A stretch of 8,823 bases of DNA, from the NCBI GenBank assembly GCA_902806395.1, contig CADCWH010000200.1, positions 1-8,823 of the forward strand, read 5' to 3'. The DNA comes from an uncultured Thermomicrobiales bacterium (GTDB lineage: Bacteria; Chloroflexota; Chloroflexia; Thermomicrobiales; UBA6265). Made by a program: the position numbers and the translations under genes. Positions 1 through 6,059 of the stretch are shown here, piece after piece; position 1 is the first letter of the stretch, and every line of letters begins with the position of its first letter. The notes below the pieces were generated by a model. It was not told the DNA's origin. It worked only from the letters and a program-made list of their open reading frames with translations, and did not search any database.

Positions 1-225
1 CCAGTTGATCGGGGTCCGGACTTGGCTCAGCTGCCGCAGCAGCGCCTTGTCCCTGATGACGATCAGGTGCCAGGGCTGGGTGTTGCGGGAGCTGCCGGTC
101 CAGCGGGCGATCTCGAGCAGCTGGGTCAGGATCTCCTCGGGCACGGCGTCCGGTCGGTACTGCCGCGCCTGGCGGACGGTGCGGATCTCCTCGAGGACCT
201 GGTCGGTGCTCCGCGCGTCGCTCAT
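1..225 (-). CDS. Nitroreductase family protein, N-terminal part (runs off window)
   Basis: Partial gene: 75 codons are visible and the C-terminal part lies beyond the left edge. The family consists of FMN-dependent NAD(P)H oxidoreductases of the cytoplasm that reduce nitroaromatics, quinones, flavins or other small substrates. Visible signatures are the N-terminal FMN-phosphate region VRQARQYRPDAVPEE (about residues 17-31) and the downstream SSRNTQPWHLIVI stretch (about 44-56), which matches the family's S-x-x-N-x-Q-P-W motif. The ATG at 225-223 is preceded by GGGGAG at suitable spacing (minus-strand GGGGAGACACCACG before ATG), which fixes the start. It is the last minus-strand gene in the window, 287 bases downstream of the ABC permease. 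It probably has its own promoter, because a TATGAT box and a leader hairpin lie in that gap. The substrate cannot be predicted from the fragment. The family call is secure. Confidence 0.9.
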   Translation of the reverse strand, partial: MSDARSTDQVLEEIRTVRQARQYRPDAVPEEILTQLLEIARWTGSSRNTQPWHLIVIRDKALLRQLSQVRTPINW

Positions 226-253
226 CGTGGTGTCTCCCCGACGTAAACCAGAC

Positions 254-270
254 GCCGTCTGCCCGACGGC
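254..270 (-). promoter_or_regulatory. Leader hairpin upstream of the nitroreductase gene
   Basis: A perfect 6-bp inverted repeat, GCCGTC / GACGGC, surrounds a 5-base loop. It would fall in the 5' untranslated region of the nitroreductase mRNA if transcription starts at the TATGAT box just upstream. It could be an RNA stem or a DNA operator; the sequence does not decide. Confidence 0.35.
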
Positions 271-281
271 CACGAGGAGTC

Positions 282-287
282 ATCATA
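282..287 (-). promoter_or_regulatory. Candidate -10 box (TATGAT) for the nitroreductase gene
   Basis: On the minus strand the hexamer TATGAT matches the sigma-70 consensus TATAAT at five of six positions and stands out in a GC-rich spacer. It would place the transcript start near 275, about 50 bases upstream of the ATG. No convincing TTGACA-like -35 box lies at 16-18 bp spacing, so the call rests on the -10 alone. Confidence 0.3.
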
Positions 288-432
288 ACGGTAGAGTGGG
301 CGGGCTCGTGGGCCAAGGCTCGTCAAGGCCCGGGTCAGCGGAAGATGGGCCGGTGCACGGGGCCCACATCGGCCGAGGACGGCCGTCAACCCCTGGAGGA
401 TGATGGTGCTTCGCTCGGGGGTCACGGTCGCG

Positions 433-454
433 GCGCTGCCGAGCGGCAGGGCGC
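433..454 (-). terminator. Possible terminator hairpin after the ABC transporter operon
   Basis: About 58 bases past the permease stop there is a GC-rich hairpin. On the plus strand GCGC-TGCC pairs with GGCA-(GG)-GCGC around the loop GAGC, with a 2-base bulge. A second inverted repeat (TGGGCC / GGCCCA, 346-366) follows further downstream. Neither is followed by a U-tract on the minus strand. These may be RNA 3'-end stabilisers or weak terminators rather than canonical intrinsic terminators. Confidence 0.3.
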
Positions 455-512
455 GGCTCCACCGCGCGCCCGCGTCCCACGCGCTCAGTGCGGGCGTCCC
501 ACCGCTCCCGCG

Positions 513-3503
513 CTATTCGTAGCGAAGCGCCTCGGCCGGTGCGATGCGGCTGGCCTGGGCCGCTGGGATCCAGGTCATGAGCAGGGAAACACCGATCGTG
601 GCGACCAGGACGATGCTGATGAACGCCCATGGCACCCCGAATGCAGCTCCCTCTGGGCCGACCCCCTCGCTCCGGAACAGGTTGTACGCGGTAATCAAGC
701 CGAGGACCGTGCCGACCACGACGCCCAGGAGCACGACGAACGCCGCCTCGATCAGGAATGTCAGCGACACGAGCGATTTCTGGAAGCCCAGCGCCCTGAG
801 CATACCGATCTGTTGGCGTCGCTCCACGATCCCGCGGAACGCCACGACACCGATCGCCGCGATGCCTACGACCAGTCCGAGCCCAAAGAAGCTGTTCATG
901 ATGGTCAGCACGCCCGTGTAGAAGCGCTGTTCTTCGACCTGTTGGTCTCGGATCGATGTCGCCTGGACGCCGCGCGTGAGGAGGGCCGCCTCCACCTCCC
1001 GCGCGACCTGTCCCGCCTGGTCTGGATCGTGAAGGGCGAGGTAGTGGGTTAATTCGGCGGGCTCGGGGTAGACGCGAGCTATCGTCGCCTGGGCCGTGTA
1101 GAGGCCCCAGAAAGCGATTCGGCTGTCGATGATCGCGATGATCTTGGCCGGTCGGGGCTCACCGGTCACCGGGTCTTCGAGTTCGATCTCGATCGGGCGA
1201 AAACCCTGATCGCCGGCGGTGATCGTGGTCAGGGCGAATCCGTCCTCGCCACCGCCGTAGTCTTCGTCCTGGATCGAGAAGGAATCGCTGACCACGACGT
1301 TGGGCTCGGTCAACAACGCTTCGAGCACCGCCGCGTCAGTCTCGTAGCCGGCCGCCCGCTGCTGGAAGACGAGAGTGCTTCCTCGGACGAAATCGTCATC
1401 CATGCCATAGATCACCTGCTTCTTCCAGGGTCCCGTGCCCACCATCCGGACGTGGGACGCGACCGGGTTCGGCGTCGTCATCGTCCCGGTTGCCCTGACA
1501 TCGCTCAGGTCTACGCCGCGGTCGCGTAGGGTCGTCTCGAAATCGTCGATCGGGTTGGCGGTGCTGGCCTCGGCCTGGACATGCCAGCCCGCGCTCGCCT
1601 CATCGCCGACCGAGAGGGTGGCGAAGTTCGACATCATGGTCGTCATCATGACCAAGGCGAAGATGATGAGGCTGAACATGGCCATCGTCATGCCCATTCG
1701 GCCCGGTGCCAGGCGGGGATAGGCGAGCGCGGTCCGCACAGCCGGCAGCCATCCCCGAAACACGCCGCCGATGCGCGAGACACTGGCGAGGAGCAGGTCG
1801 AGGTTATTGACGACGAGGACCGTCGCCGCGATCACCAGGGAGATCCCGGCGCCGAAGAACATCTCAAAGCCGCTTTCGTACTCACCGAAGATGCGCCGCG
1901 AGGCCGCTTCTGGCATCAACCACAGGGTGAGGATCCACAGACCAACGCCCGTGAAAATCGGTCTGCCGGGGAGACCCGCGAAACGCAGCACCAGCGCGAG
2001 GCCGAACGGCAAGACGCTCAGTCCCACGTAGAACGGAAACGCCTGTCCGCCGCGTGCACCGAGCACGGTCATCGCCCCGCCGGCGAGCAGCAGGAGTATT
2101 GCCCAGGCAAGCGTGCCCTTCTTGCGCGCGCGGACCGTCACGTCCGGAACATCGCGAATGGCGGCGACCACGTTGAGGCGACTGACCTTCCAGGAAGCGG
2201 CCAGCATGGTCAGGGAGGTCACCACCACACCGAGGCTGTAGCTGATGACCAGGCTCTGCGGCCGGATTCGCTGCTCGATCTCCACCTCGCCGCCAAACAT
2301 GGTCAGAAACAAGCGGAGGATGCCTGCGGAGAGGACGACCCCGAGGAGCGCCCCGACGATTCCCGAGGGCAATGCATAGCCGGCGCCCTCCGCCATGAAC
2401 TGTTCGATGAGCTGTCGCCGCTGCGCGCCGAGCGCTCGGGTCATGCCCATCTCCGGGCGGCGTTCGGCGGCGAGCATCGTGAAGATCAGGACGATGAGCA
2501 GCACACCCGCCGCGACGGAGAACAAGCTCAAGACCAGGAAGATGCCGGTCATCCCCTGGGCCATTCCCTCGGCCTCGGCGAGACCGTCCTGCTTGATCGC
2601 CGCCACGCCGGCCGGTTGGCCGACCAATGCGCCGTTCAGCATCTCCACGACACCGTCGGTGCGTTCCACACCATCGGTGACGTCACCGCGGTTGGAAACC
2701 ATGATCAGGCTGAGGCGATGTGGCTGACCAGTCAACTCCTGGACCCGGTCGAGCGGCATGACGATCCCCGGGAGTGGCCGCGTCTCCAGGTAGCCGGGAT
2801 AGCGGGCGCCACTGACCATGGACTCGGTCGCGATGGCGGCTACGGTGAATGTTATTGGCGCGTTGTCGTGATAGACCATGACGGTGTCGCCAGCGACGGC
2901 ACCGAGGGCTTCGGCCGCCCGCTCGTTGACCACGACCTGACCGGCCGGCAACGTGATCAGGTCGATGGGTGATCCATCGGGGCCTCGCAGGCCACCCAAC
3001 GGTGCCAGCCGGGTCGGGTCGACACCGGAGAGCACCACCCGGGGTTCACTGAGGTTCCGGGTCACGTTGACCACCGGCACCACCACGTCGAGTGCCGGCA
3101 GGACGCCGTCGACATCTGTGCCGCCTGCGACTGCCGCGTCGATGATGGTCAGGATCTCATCGTCGATCGTGGTCGAGAGGGCGTCACCCGGCTCGCCCGC
3201 GCCATCCCGGCCGTAGACGACCAATTCGTCGACATGGCCGAAGAGCGCGAAGACGTGGAGTGTCCCGGAGCGCTGCAGGGCATCCCCGCTGTTGAGGGCC
3301 GCCGAGATCAGCAGTGTCGAGAGCATCAAGCCCAGGACGATCAGCACGCTCTGCGCTGGCCGCCGGGGGATGTTGCGCACCCCGAGCTTGAAGATGACTG
3401 GTCGTCGCCACGCTACCCATCCGAGGGCTGACAGGCAGATGGCCAAGAGACCCAGCAGGATGAACATGATGCCCGTCGTCGGGACGCCGAAGATCTCCTC
3501 CAT
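513..3503 (-). CDS. FtsX/MacB-type ABC transporter permease, duplicated single-chain form
   Basis: A 996-residue inner-membrane permease, partner of the ATPase just upstream. The family uses ATP-driven mechanical force to extract or export lipoproteins, lipids, peptides or drugs, or to signal across the membrane. It has two FtsX-like halves. The first has an entry helix at about 51-70, an extracytoplasmic domain at about 71-315 and a helix bundle at about 320-450 containing RPEMGMTRALGA. A linker with several helices spans about 465-580. The second half has an entry helix at about 603-622, an extracytoplasmic domain to about 860 and a bundle at about 865-985 containing RQQIGMLRALGF. The C-terminus SRIAPAEALRYE is typical of the family. 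Such two-unit chains resemble a fused LolC-LolE pair. An extra N-terminal helix (about 12-32) precedes the usual entry helix. The ATG follows the ATPase stop by one base and has GGGGA upstream, so the pair is translationally coupled. The substrate is unknown. Confidence 0.93.
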   Translation of the reverse strand: MEEIFGVPTTGIMFILLGLLAICLSALGWVAWRRPVIFKLGVRNIPRRPAQSVLIVLGLMLSTLLISAALNSGDALQRSGTLHVFALFGHVDELVVYGRDGAGEPGDALSTTIDDEILTIIDAAVAGGTDVDGVLPALDVVVPVVNVTRNLSEPRVVLSGVDPTRLAPLGGLRGPDGSPIDLITLPAGQVVVNERAAEALGAVAGDTVMVYHDNAPITFTVAAIATESMVSGARYPGYLETRPLPGIVMPLDRVQELTGQPHRLSLIMVSNRGDVTDGVERTDGVVEMLNGALVGQPAGVAAIKQDGLAEAEGMAQGMTGIFLVLSLFSVAAGVLLIVLIFTMLAAERRPEMGMTRALGAQRRQLIEQFMAEGAGYALPSGIVGALLGVVLSAGILRLFLTMFGGEVEIEQRIRPQSLVISYSLGVVVTSLTMLAASWKVSRLNVVAAIRDVPDVTVRARKKGTLAWAILLLLAGGAMTVLGARGGQAFPFYVGLSVLPFGLALVLRFAGLPGRPIFTGVGLWILTLWLMPEAASRRIFGEYESGFEMFFGAGISLVIAATVLVVNNLDLLLASVSRIGGVFRGWLPAVRTALAYPRLAPGRMGMTMAMFSLIIFALVMMTTMMSNFATLSVGDEASAGWHVQAEASTANPIDDFETTLRDRGVDLSDVRATGTMTTPNPVASHVRMVGTGPWKKQVIYGMDDDFVRGSTLVFQQRAAGYETDAAVLEALLTEPNVVVSDSFSIQDEDYGGGEDGFALTTITAGDQGFRPIEIELEDPVTGEPRPAKIIAIIDSRIAFWGLYTAQATIARVYPEPAELTHYLALHDPDQAGQVAREVEAALLTRGVQATSIRDQQVEEQRFYTGVLTIMNSFFGLGLVVGIAAIGVVAFRGIVERRQQIGMLRALGFQKSLVSLTFLIEAAFVVLLGVVVGTVLGLITAYNLFRSEGVGPEGAAFGVPWAFISIVLVATIGVSLLMTWIPAAQASRIAPAEALRYE

Positions 3504-3504
3504 G

Positions 3505-4299
3505 TCAGTCCCCGACCCCCGCGACCAGCGTCGTCAGCTGTCGGTCCCGCACCGCGCCCTGATGCTCCTCCGCGACGATGATGCCGTCGTGCATCCGCAC
3601 GATCCGGTCGCACTGCGCCCCGACGCCCGGATCGTGGGTGACCACGACCAGCGTCAAGCCCGCCCGCGCGTTCAGCTCCCGCAGCAACGACAGGATCTCC
3701 GTTGCCGTCACCGAGTCCAAGGCTCCCGTCGGCTCGTCGGCCCAGACGATGGCTGGCTCGTTGACCAGTGCTCGGGCGATGGTCACCCGCTGTCGTTGGC
3801 CCCCGCTCAACTCCGCCGGCCGGTGCCCAACCCAGTCCCCCAAGCCCACGCGATCCAGCGCACTCAGTGCCTGTTCTCGGGCCACCTTCGGTCGCACCCC
3901 GGCGACCAGGAGCGGCAGTTCGACGTTCTCGACCGCGTTGAGGACCGGCAACAGGTTGTAGACCTGGAAGATGAAGCCCATCCGTGTCGCCCGCATCGCG
4001 GTCCGGTGCCGGTCGGAGAGCGTGGTCAAGTCCCGCCCTTCCAACCGCAGCTCACCCCGGTCGACCGTGTCGAGGCCTGACAAGCAATTGAGCAAGGTCG
4101 TCTTGCCGCAGCCAGACGGCCCCATCACCGCCACCATCTCCCCTCGGCCGACCGCGAAGTCGACGCCTCGTAATGCGTGAACCCGCGACGTCCCGGTGTC
4201 GTAGGTCTTACTGACGTCGCGGGCCTCGATCATGAACGTCGGCGGGGAGCCGGCGGTTCCCGAATCCCTACGGGTACGATGTGCTGTCAGTCTCAACAT
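3505..4299 (-). CDS. ABC transporter ATP-binding protein, LolD/MacB type
   Basis: A 264-residue cytoplasmic ATPase that powers the adjacent FtsX-type permease. All catalytic motifs are intact: Walker [10 protein letters not shown] (60-68), Q-loop in FQVYNLLP (Q112), signature LSGGQRQR (164-171), Walker B with ADEP (D188, E189), D-loop GALDS, and switch His in THD (H222). The segment after the Q-loop and the [10 protein letters not shown] block are typical of the LolD/MacB/FtsE branch. I chose the ATG at 4299 because AGGA lies 7 bases upstream. A second ATG at 4233 ([11 protein letters not shown]), where most family members begin, lacks a visible ribosome binding site; the first 22 residues are therefore uncertain. 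The stop is one base from the permease start. The gene begins 244 bases downstream of the SOD stop, behind a strong hairpin, so it is probably a separate transcription unit. Confidence 0.94.
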   Translation of the reverse strand: MLRLTAHRTRRDSGTAGSPPTFMIEARDVSKTYDTGTSRVHALRGVDFAVGRGEMVAVMGPSGCGKTTLLNCLSGLDTVDRGELRLEGRDLTTLSDRHRTAMRATRMGFIFQVYNLLPVLNAVENVELPLLVAGVRPKVAREQALSALDRVGLGDWVGHRPAELSGGQRQRVTIARALVNEPAIVWADEPTGALDSVTATEILSLLRELNARAGLTLVVVTHDPGVGAQCDRIVRMHDGIIVAEEHQGAVRDRQLTTLVAGVGD

Positions 4300-4325
4300 G
4301 ATGATTTCCTATCCAGTAGGTCATC
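4300..4325 (-). promoter_or_regulatory. Hairpin covering the ribosome binding site of the ABC ATPase gene
   Basis: Immediately before the ATG, the minus-strand transcript can fold GAUGA-CCUA with UAGG-AAA-UCAUC around the loop CUGGA. This gives 5+4 paired bases and a 3-base bulge. The 3' arm contains the AGGA that serves as ribosome binding site, so the stem could mask it. The geometry also suits a DNA operator. No clear promoter was found in the rest of the 4300-4543 spacer. Confidence 0.4.
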
Positions 4326-4447
4326 GTGGCGGGTCGGCCCGCGCACGGCTTCGTCGTGCTCCGGGCATTCCTGGCTGGCAGTCAGTACGGCGCGAGGGGA
4401 GTTTTCAGGGATCGAGATGCGCCGAGTGGCTGATCGACGGTCGGGGT

Positions 4448-4462
4448 GACGGTGTGACCGTC
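4448..4462. repeat. Short inverted repeat GACGGT-gtg-ACCGTC
   Basis: A perfect 6-bp inverted repeat with a 3-base centre lies in the spacer between the SOD and ABC ATPase genes. Its 15-bp symmetric shape could be a regulator operator upstream of the ABC operon or a second stem in the SOD 3' end. There is no further evidence for either. Confidence 0.3.
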
Positions 4463-4507
4463 CAGCCCACGCTCAGAGCATGACGGCCGCGAGAGAGGAG
4501 GCGGGTT

Positions 4508-4535
4508 GGGGCTGGACGATGGACGCTCCAGCCCC
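4508..4535 (-). terminator. Terminator-like hairpin after the SOD gene
   Basis: Eight bases past the SOD stop codon, a perfect 9-bp stem GGGGCTGGA / TCCAGCCCC encloses a 10-base loop. Position and strength suit transcript termination or 3'-end protection. On the minus strand the sequence after the stem is AACCCGCC, with no U-tract, so it is not a canonical intrinsic terminator. Confidence 0.5.
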
Positions 4536-4543
4536 GATCCCCG

Positions 4544-5338
4544 CTAGCCGGCAAGTGCCTGCTCGTAGCGCGCGTTGACCGTCTGCCAATTGACGGTGTT
4601 CCACCAGGCGGTGAGGTAGTCCTTCCGCTTGTTCTGGTACTTGAGATAGTAGGCGTGCTCCCAGACGTCGATGCCCAGGATCGGTGCGGGTCCGCCTTCC
4701 ATCACCGGGTTGTCCTGGTTCGGCGTGCTCGTTATCTCCAGCTTCCCGTCGGTGCCGATCGTGACCCACGCCCATCCGGAGCCGAACCGCCCCAGCCCAG
4801 CGGTGGTGACCGCGTCCTGGAAGGCGATGAAGTCCCCGAAACTGGCGGAGATCGCTTCGGCGACCGGGCCGGTCGGCTCACCGCCGCCGCCAGGTCCCAT
4901 AAGTTCCCAGAACAGGGTGTGGTTGACGTGTCCGCCGGCATTGTTGCGGACCGCACCGCGCTTATCTTCGGGGACCTGATCAAGGTTTCGGATCAGCTCG
5001 TCGGCGCTCATGGCATGGAGGTCCGGCAAGTCAGCGACGGCCTTGTTGAGGTTGTCGACATAGGCTTGGTGGTGCTTGTCGTGGTGGATCTGCATCGTCT
5101 GGGCGTCGATGTGGGGTTCGAGCGCCGCATAGTCATACGGCAGCGGCGGCAAGGTGAACGGTCCGGTCGGCGTGGCCGGTGTCGGTGTGGCCGGTGCCGG
5201 CGTCGCCTGAGCGGTGCTCCCCTTGGCCGTGCCGCCGAGTCGCGGCACGGTCACCAGCACGGCCCCGGCCCCGCCGGCGGCGAGTCCACCGATGATGCCC
5301 CGCCGTGAGATTGTTTGCCTCATGATCCCATCCATCAT
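4544..5338 (-). CDS. Exported Mn-type superoxide dismutase (Fe/Mn family)
   Basis: This enzyme converts superoxide to oxygen and hydrogen peroxide. The metal ligands are present in family order: H76, H140 (in [10 protein letters not shown]), D224 and H228 (in [13 protein letters not shown]). The G-G-H-x-N-H context and the NQD glutamine (Q208) point to manganese rather than iron; this is inferred from family patterns. Y93 fits the gateway tyrosine. The catalytic part (about 61-264) has normal family length. Before it come a twin-arginine-like signal (SRRGIIGG, 11-18, then a hydrophobic stretch to about 31) and a linker of three five-residue repeats [15 protein letters not shown] (45-59). The enzyme therefore probably acts outside the cytoplasm, perhaps membrane-tethered. 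GAGGAG lies 6 bases before the ATG at 5338 and 9 before that at 5335, so either may start; the ATG at 5323 has poorer support. It follows the small secreted-protein gene by 79 bases and is probably co-transcribed. Confidence 0.95.
   Translation of the reverse strand: MMDGIMRQTISRRGIIGGLAAGGAGAVLVTVPRLGGTAKGSTAQATPAPATPTPATPTGPFTLPPLPYDYAALEPHIDAQTMQIHHDKHHQAYVDNLNKAVADLPDLHAMSADELIRNLDQVPEDKRGAVRNNAGGHVNHTLFWELMGPGGGGEPTGPVAEAISASFGDFIAFQDAVTTAGLGRFGSGWAWVTIGTDGKLEITSTPNQDNPVMEGGPAPILGIDVWEHAYYLKYQNKRKDYLTAWWNTVNWQTVNARYEQALAG
5162..5206 (-). repeat. Three 15-bp imperfect tandem repeats encoding the SOD linker
   Basis: Three consecutive 15-bp units encode [10 protein letters not shown] and ATPTG, the flexible linker between the export signal and catalytic domain of the SOD. 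Units differ at a few bases. The in-frame 15-bp period would let the linker change length without a frameshift. Confidence 0.6.
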
Positions 5339-5358
5339 CTACGGCTCCTCATCATGAC

Positions 5359-5397
5359 GAACGCGATGCGGCGCGCTAGACGGGTCGCATCGCGTTC
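5359..5397 (-). promoter_or_regulatory. Intercistronic 12-bp stem-loop between the small secreted-protein and SOD genes
   Basis: The arms GAACGCGATGCG and CGCATCGCGTTC pair perfectly over 12 bp around a 15-base loop. The stem fills most of the 79-base gap and ends about 9 bases before the SOD GAGGAG ribosome binding site. There is no U-tract after it, so it more likely acts as an mRNA processing, stability or expression-ratio element than as a full terminator. It might also be a partial terminator for the upstream gene. Confidence 0.55.
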
Positions 5398-5417
5398 TGC
5401 TGGACATCCGCTGTGGC

Positions 5418-5681
5418 CTACGGGCAAACGCCCTTGCCGACGCTGACCGGGTTGCTCGGGTTGACGAATGCCACCATGCCCGGCTGGCCCAGGTGGACGT
5501 TCGTATGGAACTGATGGAACCCCGCTTCGCCTTGGCCCTGCTCGGTCTGGCCACTCGCGATGTCGATGACGCAGGTGCCGGGGGTGTCCAGGTAGTGCTC
5601 GTGTGAGGCGGAGACCGGTGCCGCGATGGCGATACCCAGCGCGACCGCGCTTCCGACCACGAGCGTCTTCAATGCCTTCAT
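5418..5681 (-). CDS. Small secreted His/Cys-containing protein, unknown family
   Basis: An 87-residue protein that I do not recognise. It starts with a clear Sec-type signal peptide: basic MKALK, a hydrophobic core to about residue 20, and a VSA site with predicted cleavage after A25. The mature part, about 62 residues, begins SHEHY and carries five His (H27, H29, H56, H59, H63) and two Cys (C37, C86). The motifs HEHY and FHQFHTNVH look suited to metal binding, and the two Cys could form an extracellular disulfide; both are inferences. The ATG at 5681 is set by AAGGAG 8 bases upstream, which is excellent. The reading frame extends further upstream to 5804, but that extension has no such site and would bury the signal peptide. 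The gene precedes the exported SOD by 79 bases, so a shared role in metal handling or oxidative defence outside the cytoplasm is plausible. Confidence 0.85.
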   Translation of the reverse strand: MKALKTLVVGSAVALGIAIAAPVSASHEHYLDTPGTCVIDIASGQTEQGQGEAGFHQFHTNVHLGQPGMVAFVNPSNPVSVGKGVCP

Positions 5682-5734
5682 TTGGTCAACTCCTTCGATG
5701 TTGGTGTTGAGCGGATGTTCGAGCCGTGATCCGG

Positions 5735-5838
5735 CGCGGTATCGGCCGCGTGACGAGCAGCGGACCTTTGGGGTCGCAGTCCTGCTCCCGGAGCGGCCAC
5801 GCAAAAAGCGTGGATCGTCGAAGTCTTCACCTCCTTCG
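5735..5838 (-). promoter_or_regulatory. Structured mRNA leader of the small-protein/SOD unit (four hairpins plus decoy ribosome binding site)
   Basis: Read 5' to 3' on the minus strand. (a) 5838-5819: CGAAG / CTTCG stem enclosing the rest of an AAGGAGGTGA motif. (b) 5813-5797: CCACGC-TTTTT-GCGTGG, a perfect 6-bp stem with a five-U loop. (c) 5787-5755: GAGCA-GGAC / GTCC-GC-TGCTC, a 9-bp stem with a 2-base bulge and 13-base loop. (d) 5750-5735: CGCGG-CCGATA-CCGCG. The true ribosome binding site lies about 40 bases further on. I do not recognise a known riboswitch class. In a GC-rich sequence some of these stems could be chance. Confidence 0.4.
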
Positions 5839-6002
5839 CGTGAGATGGTGGGCGTCGCCCGTTGTCAGGGACATCCGCGCCATGCGTGGGTTGCTTCCCG
5901 GATGACTCGGTCGCGGACGTACCGTCTGTCCAAGTCGTCATAGGCGAGATTAGCGAGCCGCCGTCCGCCGATCGTTACGGTGAGCGCTACGACGGACGAG
6001 CA

Positions 6003-6031
6003 TTGCGGTGACGTGGTGGTGCGGGCACAAT
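6003..6031 (+). promoter_or_regulatory. Candidate sigma-70-like promoter of the regulator gene
   Basis: TTGCGG (6003-6008) and CACAAT (6026-6031) are separated by 17 bp and resemble TTGACA and TATAAT at three or four positions each. Transcription would start near 6038, leaving a leader of about 22 bases before the GTG start. This is the best match on this strand in the spacer, but it is weak. Confidence 0.3.
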
Positions 6032-6059
6032 GCCTCGTTGATCGGTCAGGGAGGAGATC

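Larger units (their letters stand above)
5682..6059. other. Divergent intergenic region between the SOD unit and the regulator
   Basis: These 378 bases hold no gene I can support. The left half, read on the minus strand, is the leader of the small-protein/SOD unit. It contains an SD-like decoy and four consecutive hairpins. The right half holds a weak promoter candidate for the regulator and an imperfect inverted repeat at 5962-5998 (CGTCCG / CGGACG, with inner TCGT / ACGA). I found no convincing promoter for the minus-strand unit. The regulator and the SOD unit are both fed from this region, so shared control is possible. Confidence 0.6.

Noticed and set aside
461..510. Two near-copies of a GAGCG-GTGGGACGC-like motif about 24 bases apart after the permease stop
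   Set aside because: There are only two imperfect copies in a GC-rich spacer. This is not enough to call a repeat array or binding site.
345..1052. Plus-strand open frame of 235 codons over the permease 3' end
   Set aside because: It overlaps the conserved second FtsX domain on the opposite strand, and its product is charged and domain-free.
1581..2972. Long plus-strand open frame (463 codons) antisense to the permease gene
   Set aside because: The product is highly charged and low-complexity (many H, E, D, R, Q), has no recognisable domain or ribosome binding site, and mirrors the codon bias of the GC-rich permease gene opposite. It is a shadow frame.
3292..4080. Plus-strand open frame of 262 codons over the ATPase and permease start
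   Set aside because: It lies antisense to intact Walker A, signature and Walker B motifs and shows no domain of its own.
5678..5830. Possible leader open frame from a GTG inside the decoy SD, ending in a TGA that overlaps the small-protein ATG (ATGA)
   Set aside because: The GTG directly abuts the SD-like motif with no spacing. The 50-residue product looks like random GC-rich translation. The ATGA overlap can arise by chance. Ribosome profiling could revive it.
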